A stretch of 64,000 bases of DNA from Neurospora tetrasperma FGSC 2508 (GCF_000213175.1 NW_009799101.1:3175236-3239235), one strand, 5' to 3'. Positions 32,995 to 46,598 are shown, numbered from the stretch's first letter. The notes: generated by a model not told the origin, from the sequence alone. Numbers and translations are program-made.

Positions 32995-35900
32995 ATGGCT
33001 CAAGACCAAGATCCGGCAGCCGATGAGTCCCTAGAACGTGCCATCTCATCTGAGCCTAGCTCAACAAAGGGTTCAAATCCTTACATGGATACCGATCTGC
33101 CCTCACCCAAGCGCAGGCGTACTTCTCGCAGCGGCCCATCTCGAAGCCGATCCGTCGATTCGCCCTCGTCCGTGAGGCACTCGTACGATTCTCCCGGCAT
33201 CTCATCTGCCAACACGGTACCTGAAGCCAGGACAGATCCCGATACTATGGATACCAGCAGTGGGACAGAGCCGCCTACTCCGCCAAATGCCCCTCGTTCT
33301 GCCACTCCGGAGCCAAAAGCTACACAGCCCGAGCCTTCCTCCGTATCACGTCCGAATCGAGTCACCATAAACGTGCGGACCCCTTCTCGCCCTCTCGATA
33401 CCATTCCCTCTTCGCCTACCTCGGTCTCTGTGCAGACTTCCGGAGAACCATTGCCGTCGGTCGATAACATACAAGCAAGCGTGGAGGCGCCCGAGGTCGA
33501 CATGACCCGGGATGATGCCATCCAGGATGCTCTTCCCTCCCCAATCTCAGATGCCAGTAGCCCTGCGATTGAGGTTGCAATGGAGAAGGAGACTGAAGAC
33601 GCCTTTACTGTGGATGCGAAGCTTGTCGTGGAAGAGCCTGTCACGGACATGTTGCCCGACTTCCCATTCCACGACGACCACGAGACTTATCGCGATACAG
33701 TTGAGAAACTGGCACCTCTTCTAGGTAATTATTCTCGAACGGTTCTCTCACACCACTGAGATTTTGGTTGCTAATATTAATACAGATGAGCAAGTTGGCC
33801 GAAATGTCGCTCTGTGGATTGGGGAGTTTCTTGATCATATCAGAAATGTCCCAGTTTCTACAGCCACCGGCTGGTACACGCGATACAGTGCCCTTTGGCA
33901 TTCGCTTCCTACATTAGCTTCAGCATGGCACGACCGGCGGCATTTGTACTCGAGCATGAAGGCCATCAAACGTGAGCCATTTGTCCTTTATCAGCAATTT
34001 GCGAGGCTCACTGCGTTCTTCGTCGAACTCGATGTTCACCGCCTCAAGGAATGCGCGACTGTGGAAGAACGGGGGCAGGTGCAACTCGTTTCAATCAATT
34101 ACATGCACGTCCTTACTGCACTCATCAATTACGAAGGGTTTTACCAACAACTAGACGAGGAAGGGTGGAGTTACGCCAATGAAGCTTCAACTATTTCGGA
34201 TGCCTTCCTCAATTATGGCGGCAACCCTGCCAGTACAGCCTTCCACCTTGGACGTTTCACTCAACTCGTGTCCGAGTTGTTGCCGCAAAACCCCAGATTG
34301 ATCAACGAATTGGCGTGCGTGAGCTTTCTCTACTGGGCTATCATACGAAAAGTTTCCACCATGCCAGAGAACACAGCCTACATGAGCCACGACCCTACCA
34401 CGAGCATTGTTTCCTCAGGTTATCTCGTCTACAAAGCTCTCTCACCGAAGCTGGAGGCCATCATCACTGGTGATGACCACAAGCATCTTCTTTGGGAACC
34501 CACACTACGCCACCTCTCGTCACTGACATTGATCTACCATCATTGTCTCGCGGCCGACGGTACCATTCCCAAGCCTCTGATACAACATCAACTCCAAGGC
34601 TCGATACCATTCAGCTCGCGCTTTTTCCCTGATGCTGTTGCGTATCTCTGGAAGTTTCGAATGTTTTGCACTCTGATCATGTCCGGCCAGATGCAGCTTC
34701 GCATACGATCCGCGATGGGAATGTGCTCCGACTTGATTACCTTCTACAAGAAGTACAACAATCACCCAGACGACTCCAGTCTTGCCTTTCTGCAGCACAT
34801 TGCCCAATATCTCATGGAATCTGGCCTCGTATCCTACATCTTGGGACCCAAATGCCATCCAGAGATTACGCTAGAGTCCAGTAACATCGTTGGCTTCCTG
34901 GCTGTCACGCGGACCTATACCGCTGACCACACCAATCTCATGTTCCAGACTATTCAGTCAACCCAGGACCCGCGAATATCCAGCGCCCTCGTCAACATGA
35001 TCAACAAGATTGTACAGCTTTTCAATCCAAAAGATCTCTTGTACTTCTGTACAAGGTTGGAGGCGATGCCTCTGGACTCTTTCACCTCGACCATGAGAGA
35101 CTTTTGCGCTCAAGTGCTGCAGCAGCTGGCTGACAAGCTGGAGAGAATAGGCAACTATCCGATCCCATATTCATTATGCGTTCGCCTCGTACGAGACTCT
35201 TCAGTCTTTGGGTCACAGTCTCAGATTGCTTACCCTGAAATCCACCACTTCGCGATCCAGAAGTTCTCGGAGTTATTGAGGGAGGGTCCAACTGAGGAGA
35301 TTCGTATGCAAACTTACACAGAGTGCTTGCGTAATATTTCTGAGAGAACCCCATTTGCATTGGGAAACTTATGGATTTTGTCCAGAATGACGCGTTCGTC
35401 CGCGGGTAGAGAACTCAAGCTGCTAGCTAAGCAACATGACCTGGTCAGAATTCTCGTTGAGGAGTTTGAAGGCTCGATTCCAACCGCGCGGGCTGCTGGG
35501 TTTCCTCCGGTCATTAGTGGCTATGCTAATGCACCTCGAAGAGATCTTCTGTCCTGGGTCCTGAGCGACGGGTCTCCCGAAATTCCCCCGGACATTAGCC
35601 AGAAACTTTGGAATTTGCTTGTTGGTCCAGAGGCGGCATGCGAGGAAGACAGGACCGCGGGATGGAAATTGCTGCAGGAAAATTCCAAAGCCAAGTTTGC
35701 GTCAACATGCTTCACCGACTTTCTCCCATCGCTTGATCCGGAATTCTTTACCTTCGGCACAATTGACTTCATCCGCACTGGCATCTTGCCGGTCATTCAT
35801 TCTCCGCGTCTCCTCGTTGAAGACACAGAGAGCATCGGTCGTTTTGGGATAGAGCAACTTTGGCGCATTATCCTTTCGGTACCGGAGGGTAGCATCGAAA

Positions 35901-38900
35901 AGCCAGCCATTGACCTCCTTGTAGGGGAGATTTATATGGGAAATTCGTCCAAGGGCCCAGTTCCCCTCCCCATCGCTCGCCAACTACACTTGGCGTTGGC
36001 CGAACGTTGTCTTGATCAGTTGATCTCGGCGGCCAAGAGATTGAGGAGTCTTTGCATTGATGTCCCCAGCAGGGAGTCCAAGATGAACGACACGATGCAC
36101 CTAGAACAGCAGGTATGCGAACAAGAACGCCTTTGCATTCGCCCGCTTGCCGTCCTCAGAGCCTTCCATTTGGAGTATAAGGACAATCCCAAATTTTCCG
36201 CACCTGATCTCCGCGCACTTAGCTTGGATCCACCGAAGCAGATTGAGGGAGACTCAGCTGAGCTCAAGTACCAGTCATTTGATGGCGAATCCCAGACCGA
36301 CATAATTCCGCTTAGTATTGGCAAGCTCAACACGGCGAGATCACTGTTTGGAAGCCTGCGTGAGGCCACGGGGTTTGAAAACTACCGGATGTATTACCGA
36401 GGTAGTGTACTCCTACCTCAAGAAGAGTTGATGTGCAAGTCACTGGAAGAACTGCGAATTCACGACGGCTTGATCCTCGTGAAACGCGAAGCAGACGACT
36501 ATGCGACATCACCAGGCGAGAATATACGCTCCGGAGCCTCACCTGTTGAGGTTGTTATTTTACGTCATTTTGCGGAGTTGTATGAGTGCTTGACAATGGA
36601 GAAGATTTCTGAAGAGGCATGCTACCCCCATAATAATCTGTACAGTGGCTTTTGAACTGACACGATGCAGATTTACGATCTCCTTAGCCAACTGCCGGCC
36701 GATGAGAACATCCTGAAGCTCATCGATGACCCTTCAACAACCCACCAGGATATCTTCCCCACCGATCAGCCGTTCAAGTCGAAGTATTCTGTATATGCAC
36801 TACGCGAATATCTCATACCTCGAAAAGATGGCGTTCCCAATCACCGCTATGAGAGTATCACGGGTAACGAAGACTCGGCCAACTCACACAGCAAAGCCCT
36901 GCTCAGAGGTTTACGCATCGTGGTTGGTGCGATATCAGACCAGGATTTAACCCGAAACTGGCCTAGTCATGAAATGCAGCTTGACTGGATCTTCCCCTTG
37001 GTAGAATGCTTTGTCCTGATACTTCAAGGTAAGCGTCTCAACCCTTTGATACACATTGTGACACGTACATTAACACTTGTAGATCCTCTCCTTCCGCACT
37101 CGGCTACCGAGCTAGTCGACGGGACCTTACTGGATCGCTTGGTCACCATTCTAGTCGCTTGCCACAACAGCGCAGCTGAACATACCGTTCATCGCATACC
37201 GGTCTGCATCCACAGCATCTTGGAAGCCTGCTCAATGAGTCCAGAATTCATGAAAGCGTGTTTCGAACATGACAGCATCCCGAAGCTGCTCGAGAATCTG
37301 TTACTTCATGACCAACGCGCAAGCGTTAGGCAGAGTACAAAACAATTGTTGCTAGGCAAATTCAATAATGATACCCCCACCGAACTAGGAAGGGTTTCCC
37401 AGGATCCAGAGTCATACATTGCTGACTCTGAGACGTTGTCTGATGATGACAATCCCTTCCGCGCATATCTATGGCCTGTCATCTCGGGCTTTGTGCGGTC
37501 GGCCATGAGTAGCCCCGGTAACCCAACAGAGTTTTTCGAATTGTGCCAAAGCATGTTGATGACTCTGGTGAAATCCAAGTCATCTTTAGTTGACGTTCAA
37601 AAACTCTCCCAGGAATGGATCGGATTGCTCCTCGAGTATCAGACCTTCGAGGACCCTACACAACCCTCCAAAGTGGACGTTGCCGTTAGCGGCTTGATCG
37701 ATCTGATCTGGGCGATTGTCAGTGGACATCAGTATCTTGGAGACACATTGGCCGGTGTCGCCCGCAAACTCTACTGGCAGCATCTCTATCCGCCTATGGG
37801 AACGAAAGAGGCAGAGAGTTCCAGGCCCATCATTACCGATTCCACGAGGGACAAGCTTTGGAGTATCGTTCTGGTCCTCGTCGGCGAAGACCCAACACAG
37901 TTTTCATGGCTCATCGAGGACTTGAAGGCCTTGACTCCACCGCGTCCTGACCCAGAATACCACCCGTACTTGTACGAAGTGCCTCTACCGTATGAGCGAG
38001 AGAAGGTTCTCAGATCGTCAGCCGGCTACGTGGGACTGAAAAATCTATCCAACACATGTTACTTCAACTCTTTGTTGACCCAGCTCTACATGAACACGGA
38101 CTTCCGTGAGTACATTTTGCAAAGCCCGATACGGAACATGGTTGCGGGGTCTCAGAAGCTACTCCTTGAGATGCAGAGGCTGTTTGCGTTTATGCAAAAC
38201 AGCATCCGTCGCTTCGCCAACCCAGATGACTGCCTTGGGAGTATCAGAACGTACGAGGATACGGTGATCGACGTCACGAACCAGATGGATGTCGACGAGT
38301 TTTACAACCTTCTTTTTGACCGATGGGAAGGGCAGTTTCCCAACGCTGCAGAGAGACGCCGGTTCCGCTCCTTTTACGGCGGACAGCTAGTCCAACAGGT
38401 TGCCTCCAAGGAATGCAGCCATGTATCTGAACGGCTGGAGCCTTTCTCTGCCATACAGTGTGACATCAAAGGGAAGACGACTTTGCAGGAAAGCTTGCAA
38501 GCATACGTGGATGGGGAAATTATGGAGGGCGAGAACAAGTACAAGTGTTCGAAATGCAACCGCCACGTTGATGCTGTCAAGAGGGCTTGCCTGAAGGATA
38601 TCCCCGACAACCTTATCTTCCATCTGAAACGTTTCGATTTCAATCTGCGTACGCTGCAGAGGAGCAAGATCAACGACTTCTTCTCTTTTCCTGACACAAT
38701 TGATATGCGCCCCTATACTATGGAGCACTTGAAGAATCCGGACGAGGACCAGCAAGAGGATATCTTTGAGCTTGTCGGGGTCCTGGTACACTCTGGAACG
38801 GCCGAGTCAGGCCACTACTATTCCTACATCCGTGAACGGCCATCAAGAAGCGAACATCCGGTGTGGGTTGAATACAATGATGACTCTGTTTCAAGCTTTG

Positions 38901-41000
38901 ATCCTAGTCAACTGGAACACGCCTGTTTCGGCGGCACGGATTACAGGTCAAACTCCGACCACAACGGCATGCACTTTGAGAAGTCCTATAGCGCCTACAT
39001 GCTGTTTTATGAACGGTCGTCATCTCTTGCAAAGAAGCAACAAAAGCTTGGCGAACTTGGGCAAGCCAGCCCGCTCCAGGTAGACATGTTGCCTTACCTG
39101 AAACCCTGGATCAGGGAGGACAACATGACGTTGCTGAGAAGACACTGCTTGTTTGACCCGTACCACACACGGCATGTGTGCCGCGCCCTGGAGATGATGA
39201 AGCAACTTAACGGACATCGATGCACTCCAGACCATGCGATCGAGAGCGAAGCCATGACGATGGGGCTCGGCCACCTAGACCAGGTCGCTTCGAAACTAAA
39301 AGAGTTGGAAGACTTCCGTTTGCTTACAGAGGAGATTCTGCAACTTTCGCGAGATTGTCCGCACTCCAGCATAACGATCTTTCGGTGTTCTTCGGGGCCG
39401 TATGAGCCACTACGGATGCTTTTGCAGAGAAATCCGGATGCCGATGTCCGCCAGAAGACACTCGAGATTCTGATCGCGGCGATCAATGTTATTAAGGAGC
39501 AACTACCATCGCGGTACGGTTTGCCATCTCCCGATGCGAATGACGTCGATCCCCCGGATTCAGCCATGGAACACGTCATGGTTCTTTTTGAGACCCTTTT
39601 CGCATACATCCACACGAGCACGAGGTCGTGGCCTGAAGTGTTTGGTTTGATGATGGCGTTCGTCAAGTTGGGACGCCATGAGATGGCGAAGTACTTGAAG
39701 AGGCCATTCCTGGAGATTCTTCTGAGGCTCATTATGGCTGATACCAATTTGCGCATCGGTCAACAGTACCAAAAGCTTGCGTTGCATCTTTCGCGCCGGG
39801 CTAAAAATCGATTGCCCGACTACGGATCGCTCATTGGTTTGCTGGATATCTTGCTGGCGTCTATGCAAGTTGAAGACGAAAACCAAGTCAGGATTACCGT
39901 GGGCCGTCCTGATCAAAGGTTCCAGAATGATCCATGGCTCGAACAGCCTTTCCTGTACACGCAAGTGGAAGCCAACCTCCTGGAAACGATGTGGGACAAG
40001 ACTCAAGCCAACATTTTTGCCGAAAAACTCATCAGCATCTACCAGAACGTCGAGGCGACTCACCGGATAATCATCAACTTGGCCAAGCAAAGCCGATGGC
40101 TCGAAGAGGGTATTTTCCACGCTCTTGTCGCCAACATTAGCAGCCAGAATACAAGTCAGCTCATATATCCATTCCTGCATGCGTCACTGATATTTTGCCG
40201 TCATGCGCCTACTAGGCTATTGGTGGAAAAGCTCATAGAGCATATTTGCAACCAATGCCGTGTCGTGGAGACTGCAGATGGCGGAGCGTTCTTGGAATTT
40301 CACCGGGCACTGTTCGATTCCAAACGAGAGAGCCAGGATGATGAAACTGTTGCTCTTCAAGTGATCAGCATCCTGCCCGATTGGGCTCCTGGTTTGTTGG
40401 GCCACTATGACACGAGAACGAGTTCAGAAACTGAGCGTTTCATTTACGAGAAGCTTTTCCAGTACGGACCATCGCCCTCATTTGGTGATAGCGAGCAGGA
40501 CGAAAGGAAAGCGGAGTGCATGAAGACGAGCGCGAAGCGATTAGGAATTCGTTGCTTGCAGTACCTAAGGGACAATTTCGTAGACACGGGCGTTGAAGTG
40601 TCCGCGCAACTTGTTATGAGCTTGGAACGAGTGATTGATCTGTGCGGCAAGTACTTCCCTCCTCCGGGCCCTGAAGAGGATGCAGAAGCCAGAGTGTTCA
40701 GAAGGCTTGTTCATAGTAAGTTGCGTTTTTCTCAAAGACGGATAGCAGCATATTACTGACACAATAGCGCAGATATCGGCCAACGATTGCATGCGTTGAA
40801 GGTAGACGAGGTGGAAGAAGATGGGTCCGGTATGTTGCTTGACGACTCCTCCAGTATCGCATCGAGCGACACTCTCGCCTAACATTATGTTTTTGATCAA
40901 TACAGAGTGGGAGAACTCCTCAGTTAACTCTGAACAGTTTGATGAACTGGGAGATATCAAGATGTCAACGGAGGAGGTCAACGAAGGCGACCTGCAGTAG
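32995..41000 (+). CDS. Giant ubiquitin-specific protease (USP family)
   Basis: A deubiquitinase, removing ubiquitin from proteins. Six exons, 32995-33724, 33786-36616, 36671-37028, 37083-40715, 40773-40829 and 40906-41000, give 2567 residues. Intron lengths are 61, 54, 54, 57 and 76 bp. Intron 2 starts GC rather than GT (GAG|GCATGC) and ends GATGCAG; intron 3 is 54 bp, so it stays in frame if kept. The USP domain lies at about residues 1625-1960. The Cys box is GLKNLSNTCYFNSLL (Cys1632), a CxxC pair is in YKCSKCNRH, and the His box is ESGHYYSYIR (His1884) with WVEYNDDSV after it. A ubiquitin-like segment is probable at about 1075-1145. The N-terminus is Ser/Pro-rich with a basic nuclear-type patch (SPKRRRTSRSG). 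Size and layout recall USP9X/USP34-type enzymes; the substrate is unknown. Confidence 0.93.
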
Positions 41001-43679
41001 CGTCGTAGGCGTCGGAGCCGACAACAGCGGCATCGTTGATGTGTTTGGCTTGTGAGACATGGAGGGATAGATGAGCGAGGAGCTTTCATGGAGACCTATG
41101 GGATTTTCAAGACGACAAGGCAGAGGCGTTCATTGTGTGAAAGGTATAGAGAAACAATGGAAAGGTCAAAAAGCGAAAAGGTGGGAGACTCAGCATGTTT
41201 TACGTCGCCCTTGATTTCTTTTCTCTGCATGGGATGGTACTTACGGACAATCAACGCGGATATTTGGTCTGGTAGGGAAAGCGATGGCGTCTTGGGCATA
41301 AACGGTTAGGGCAAATTGTCATTCTAATTTCTTTGGCTCGGTATCAAATCTTGGCCTTTTAGAGTATTGCAGACTCTAGGGGTTAACATAGCTCTACGCA
41401 TACACTTAGACTTTCATGGTCACCTTGTTTGCTGATCGTTGTCAAATCGCCGAGTTCACTGGCATGATTCTCACCATGGATCGCGGCTATGAAAGCATTG
41501 TGAAAGTGACAGGCCTGGTCGATAGGATGGAGGCCAGCCAGGCAGACAGGCAGGCAGGTGGATAGGCGGGCAAGTAGATGTAGATGGAAATGGTTAACTG
41601 CATGATACGGGGGAAAAGAAAGCCATGCTGTGCACGCTTACAGGGACGGGCATGCGTAACTTTGGAATGAATATAGAGTAAATCACCGCTTTGGGAGAGA
41701 GGAAGAAAGCGGCCAAAACACCATAAACTATGAATGCTAGGCAAAAGTATGGACCCCTGTCAGCCCTACGTTTGAGACCCTCTTCTTCTTCTTCGTCTTT
41801 GCAATTAGTGGCACAAGTGCCCGCTACATCGGTCCTTGGATGATCTTCCGATGATCACTTCTTCCGCGCTTCCAATTGACGCGGACTCGCGGGGTAACAA
41901 GAGCGTCGAGAACATCAGAATCATTAAAGCTAAGCAGGTCGATGTCAACCAGTTCAGGCAACTGGTGCCACGATTGTCATTCAAGCACACACTGAGTGGG
42001 AGAGAAAATAAAATAAAATAAAGAAAAAAAGGCCTGACCACCAGTTCCACATATAGGTATACTGCAATAGACTTGAGTCCAGCTTGGACGGTGATTGTGC
42101 GAGTAAGCTTGAGACCTCGGGTCAAATCCTCACGCGTTTCTATGTCCAGTTGATTTGTTTCGTCCCATAATCAAATCGTGATCTTGCTATGAATATGCAA
42201 GTTTTCAAGAACCGACATGCCATACTGAATATTGAAACCGTACGTACTTAGCCATTTCATTTGGTCCTTCTGGGGTTTAGGACAATTGGGGATGGACCTC
42301 GTCCAGTATGGCAAGAGTACCATTAGTGTAGATTGTAGTGTCATCGCCAAGGATTTAGCCGCCGATTCCCCCCTGACCAGACTAATGAATACTAGTGGTC
42401 GAACCAACCTTGGTGGATTCGGTGGGATATCTGGCGGTTGCGCCGTTGCAGTTGTCACAGTGACGAGATTGTGCAGGTACGGTGGGATTAGGCTGTTGAG
42501 GAGAGAGTGTTCCGTTGCTTCCTCTCGTCTTAAGCATCCGCTGAGTGGATGAGGATCTTGATGGGGGACAGTCTCCTCGTGAAGAAAACTAATGGGGTAT
42601 GTGAAACTCGGTATCACCGAGTGATGAAGAAAAGAAGTTAATCGAACATTAATTGTAAGAGTTCTGGAGCAAAGTGGAAGGAAAACAGAGAGGAGCACAG
42701 CACGGCGAGAAGGGGCCCTCACAAGCGCAGCTTACGCTTATTGTACTGTGCTGAATGTTTACAAGCCCAGTGATCCACTTGGGTGCATTCCGCTCGAAGG
42801 CCACCATCACAACAACCACCACAACCACCACCGCCACCACCACCACCACCGCAGAACGCCATCGACGCCCACCACGCCCATTGGCTTGTCTTTTTCTGCT
42901 CGCTTGCATTTCTGCGGGTGCAAATGTCACCGTAGCGGTGGGAAAATGGGCCATCCACGGACAATATTCAAGCGTGGCAGGCTCCCAGGTAATTTCTTGG
43001 ACGTGTTCTGGGCAAATTATTGACTTCGGTCACTTTCTTCTGGATGTGAGAAAGGTGAAACGAGGTTGCTCGTTGACGCCCAAAGGAGGGTAATTTATCC
43101 CATTCACCCCTCCCCCTGTCTGCATGTGTTCAAGCATCCTTCTTCTAGCTCATCACCGCAGAAAACACCGCTGCATACCCGCCCAACAACCAGTCCCGAG
43201 CTCTTTTTTTATCCCACTTTCTTCAAGCTCGTTTCAGAATTTTACCCCCTCAACCCAATCCTTCGGGTCCCTTGGGTGGTTTCATCTTGGGCTAGACTGG
43301 GAATTGTTCAGATGTTAAAACTTGATGGGTCCCTCTTGTTTCATCAAGTCTCCAGTTCTCTTTTATCCCTCTTCAGTTCCATTCCAATATCATGAAGCAA
43401 CGGGATTGGTGATAGGAAATCAACATCTTATGAATGTGAGGGAACATCTGGTTGAGCCAATCATCACTCTCTATTTCCTTGTCACACCCTTGCTTTCGTG
43501 TTGACTTTTCGGTCTTTTTATTATTATTTTTTCACCTTCGAGCTTACGGGCGACGGCGACACTACTATTCCCAACGACAGGCGGGACCTTGACACCACTC
43601 GTTACCAGTCGTCTGTCATCATTCAGTCATTCTCCGCCAAGTTTCATTACACCCTGTTGAAACCGAAAACAAGATAACA
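41001..43679. other. Intergenic, 2.7 kb
   Basis: It holds the 3' flank of the protease gene and the leader of the 43680 gene. A CAC/CAA microsatellite lies at 42801-42851. A minus-strand frame of 183 codons (42171-42722) has no motif or coding-like character. The last 500 bases are C/T-rich leader-like sequence. No gene is supported. Confidence 0.4.
42801..42851 (+). repeat. Imperfect CAC/CAA trinucleotide repeat
   Basis: About 17 imperfect units of CAC and CAA with a few substitutions. It is intergenic, and frames through it read as His, Asn or Thr runs. Confidence 0.85.
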
Positions 43680-46175
43680 ATGTCTTTACTCCCACTCAAG
43701 ACCCGCATCTCACCTCCTCTAGGCGCTGGTCCCTCTCTCGCCGAGGGCGGTGATCACCTCCCTGGCAACCTCACCTCGGCTCTTGAGTATGCTTCCAAAA
43801 GACTCCAGAGGAAAGGAGCAAAATTCACTCTACTGGTCATCCGCAAGGACTACCAGCTTCCGACCTCTCCACTCGGATCCCCGTCCGCTCAGTCCTTCTC
43901 ATGCGGCAGCACCCCTTCCTCCTCGACTTCCAACTCGGTGGCCAGTACCCCAGCCAAGCCCACCTTTGCTCACGCATTCAAGCAATTTGTTCGTGGGGAC
44001 ACCGGTCCGATCAAGGAGAGGGTAATCAACATCAACACGGACTACCGCTACGGAGCCACCTCGCCCACATTTTCAGAAGCCTCCCTCACTTCAGCCTCGA
44101 CAGCATCAACAGTCGATTCCGTCTTCACCAATCACCGCGGCCGGGTAGGACAAGCACGATGGCCACTCAGCCCGGGCGCCGCCCAAGCGCCCTCGGTGCC
44201 CTTAACGCCTGCATCCATCACCTCCTCCATGGCCGCCGGTGACAACAACATCAACACCACCTGCCTCCCCAGCGCCGGTCTCCACGCCACCCGCGGCTTC
44301 GGCCCCGCCCTCCTGCAAATCCCCTCACCCACATCCTCAGAATTTGGCATTCGCCTCGTCCACGCTATCCCGCTCAGGGAAAAAGAAGACAAGCTCCTCT
44401 CCTCCACTCTCGAAAAAGCCGCCAAGAAATTCAACATCTCCCCCTCCTCCCTCCCACCACCCATCCCTGCCTCGACACTTGGCCTGGCGCCCGAGCTTCT
44501 CCACCGCTCGCTCGCCCAAAACGAAGTCCTCTTCGGCCCTTCCTCCTCTTCCTCCGGAGCAGCAGGTCTCCGCCTCCTTTCGCTTGACCACTTGTACACC
44601 TTCCGTTCGGCGCTGCAGTGCTACACCCGGACGGTGAACCACAAGCCGTCAGTGTCAAGGTCAATTGCGCATCGTAGGCTGGAAGATGCCGTGGATGAGT
44701 TGAGAAGGTTGGTGCTGGGGAACGGATGCCAGAAACTCAAGAAGAGTTGTCTCGTGGGCGCGTATGCAAGGTTTATGGACCCGGTCAGTGATCGGAGCCT
44801 GGAGGAGGTGGGGAGGATGTATGGAAGAGCGTATGGAAGAAGGGATCATACAGGTGGACGGGACGTGAGAGAGATGGGGTGGGTGGATGATACAGTTGAA
44901 CGGGTGGAGGGAGTGGTGGAAGGGGTGTTTGAATTAATGGGGGATATTGAGATGCCGCCGCAAATAACAAAGAAGGAGAAACCGTTACCGGTGGCCCCGG
45001 TTTCTGAGAGGTGGGTTGGTCCTTACTATTATGGTGGGGACGAAAAGGCGGTTATGGTAGCAGAGGAGGACATTGATCTAGACGAAATCGACATGATGGA
45101 CGAGATTGATCTGGAGAGCAAGTTGGAGATGGACGACATCGAGGCTTGGTACCGCAATGTCCAGATTGGTGTAGGACAAATCGGTGTGGGAAGAGAAGTG
45201 CGGATGGTCAATGTCAACGGAGCTCAACAGCATCGCCAAGTCCAGCCACCACGAGCGGCTGTTCCCATCCCAACCGTCGACATCAACGTTGACGATGACA
45301 TCGACGACAGAACCCCCACCCGCGAAGTCGAGCGCGTTGTTACCGAGATGCAAGAACTGCACCGCAACACTCCCCGACTCTCTCCAGCACCTCCCGGCCG
45401 ATCAGCCAGACCAAATATGCTTGCGGGCCTCAAGCTCCAAACCACATTTGACCCCAAGCCGCCAAAACCATCCAAGAAGAAGTCACCGCGACACCTTGCT
45501 CCCCCCAGCCCAGCCCGCCAGTCCGACCTCGAACTGACCACTCCCATTCGTGTCCAACGCACGCTCGCCAAGATGGAACTCGAAGTGGTCATCCCTCCCA
45601 CTAAGCCCAAGCGCGGCGGTTTCATCTACAACAATCTTTCTCCTCTTGAGAGATCGCCCAAATCGATATCGCAAACCTCATCCCCTTCCACCGTCGTCCA
45701 AGGCCAACAATCCCCCCTATCCGACTCCGACTCTCCATCAACAGTCATCAACTCCAACCCCACCAATCAATCCCCCTCCTCATCCTCTTCCTCGTCCCCA
45801 TCAGAAGAAGAAGAACACACCGCCCGCCCACTCGATTCCCCCCGCACCGCCCTGACAGCAACGAGAATCAACATCTGGCTTCCTCACTCATCAGGTAACA
45901 CACTAGATGAGATCTTGCACAATGGCGGTAGCTCCAGCTCCAGTCACCTTGCGAGCTCAGATGTCGACGAGTCCGACTCTGACAACGAGAGATGGGAAGT
46001 GTCGCCGGGTGGTGGGCGGTATAATCGGCTCGGTAACCGACTGGGTCCGATGACACCGAATGGCTATGATGATATTAGCCCGATCACAAGGGGAGAGTGG
46101 GGATTCTTAATGGATGTTGGGGGCGCGAAAGGTGTGGGTGGGTTGGCGAGGAGGGCGGGGGTTGAGGCTTGGTGA
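43680..46175 (+). CDS. Large unrecognised protein, probably conserved in Sordariales
   Basis: One uninterrupted frame of 831 residues starting AACAATGTC. I cannot name a family. The N-terminus has a compact hydrophobic/charged block (NLTSALEYASKRLQRKGAKF, then TLLVIRKDYQLP) that looks like a folded domain. A second block at about residues 300-400 (LDHLYTFRSALQCYTRTVNH, then HRRLEDAVDELRRLVLG) also looks folded and carries conserved-looking Cys, Tyr and Arg. Between and after these the chain is Ser/Pro-rich and probably disordered. An acidic stretch lies at about 460-485 (EEDIDLDEIDMMDEIDLES). The C-terminus is Ser-rich with an Asp/Ser acidic patch (SSDVDESDSDNE). There is no signal peptide or membrane segment. 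The two-block layout suggests a conserved fungal domain of unknown function. Confidence 0.8.
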   Translation: MSLLPLKTRISPPLGAGPSLAEGGDHLPGNLTSALEYASKRLQRKGAKFTLLVIRKDYQLPTSPLGSPSAQSFSCGSTPSSSTSNSVASTPAKPTFAHAFKQFVRGDTGPIKERVININTDYRYGATSPTFSEASLTSASTASTVDSVFTNHRGRVGQARWPLSPGAAQAPSVPLTPASITSSMAAGDNNINTTCLPSAGLHATRGFGPALLQIPSPTSSEFGIRLVHAIPLREKEDKLLSSTLEKAAKKFNISPSSLPPPIPASTLGLAPELLHRSLAQNEVLFGPSSSSSGAAGLRLLSLDHLYTFRSALQCYTRTVNHKPSVSRSIAHRRLEDAVDELRRLVLGNGCQKLKKSCLVGAYARFMDPVSDRSLEEVGRMYGRAYGRRDHTGGRDVREMGWVDDTVERVEGVVEGVFELMGDIEMPPQITKKEKPLPVAPVSERWVGPYYYGGDEKAVMVAEEDIDLDEIDMMDEIDLESKLEMDDIEAWYRNVQIGVGQIGVGREVRMVNVNGAQQHRQVQPPRAAVPIPTVDINVDDDIDDRTPTREVERVVTEMQELHRNTPRLSPAPPGRSARPNMLAGLKLQTTFDPKPPKPSKKKSPRHLAPPSPARQSDLELTTPIRVQRTLAKMELEVVIPPTKPKRGGFIYNNLSPLERSPKSISQTSSPSTVVQGQQSPLSDSDSPSTVINSNPTNQSPSSSSSSSPSEEEEHTARPLDSPRTALTATRINIWLPHSSGNTLDEILHNGGSSSSSHLASSDVDESDSDNERWEVSPGGGRYNRLGNRLGPMTPNGYDDISPITRGEWGFLMDVGGAKGVGGLARRAGVEAW

Positions 46176-46598
46176 ATTTTCTTGGACCATGTGGGTTTGG
46201 AGTTTTAGTTACCTTTTTGAGTGGTTCGATTATGCGATGGGATAGCGAAGAGGGGAGAGGTGTGGTTCACTGGGGATGGATGGCTTATGACTCTTTGGAT
46301 TCTTACTCTCGTTCTTTGATACCAAATTATGAATATCAACTTTTTGTTTCTAAATCTAAATGACCATAGAGATGGCTTGTTTTGATCATGTTGATTGTGA
46401 GCTGAAAGTGTTTTTTGAACTAGGTTGGCTTCAAGTGGTATGACAAAGGTATACCAGATTATGGAATAACCTGTAAGTGATGCTGTTTCAATGCTTCAGA
46501 ATCCCTTCAGTTTGTAACCATTACGACATCCCCAACCAACTCCCCTTGCTCTCAACGTCCATAGCTTCCTCACTACGGTAGCCTTTCTTCAAGAGAAT

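Noticed and set aside
42171-42722. Minus-strand frame of 183 codons
   Set aside because: No motif, domain-like pattern or splice signal, and composition like the surrounding intergenic DNA.
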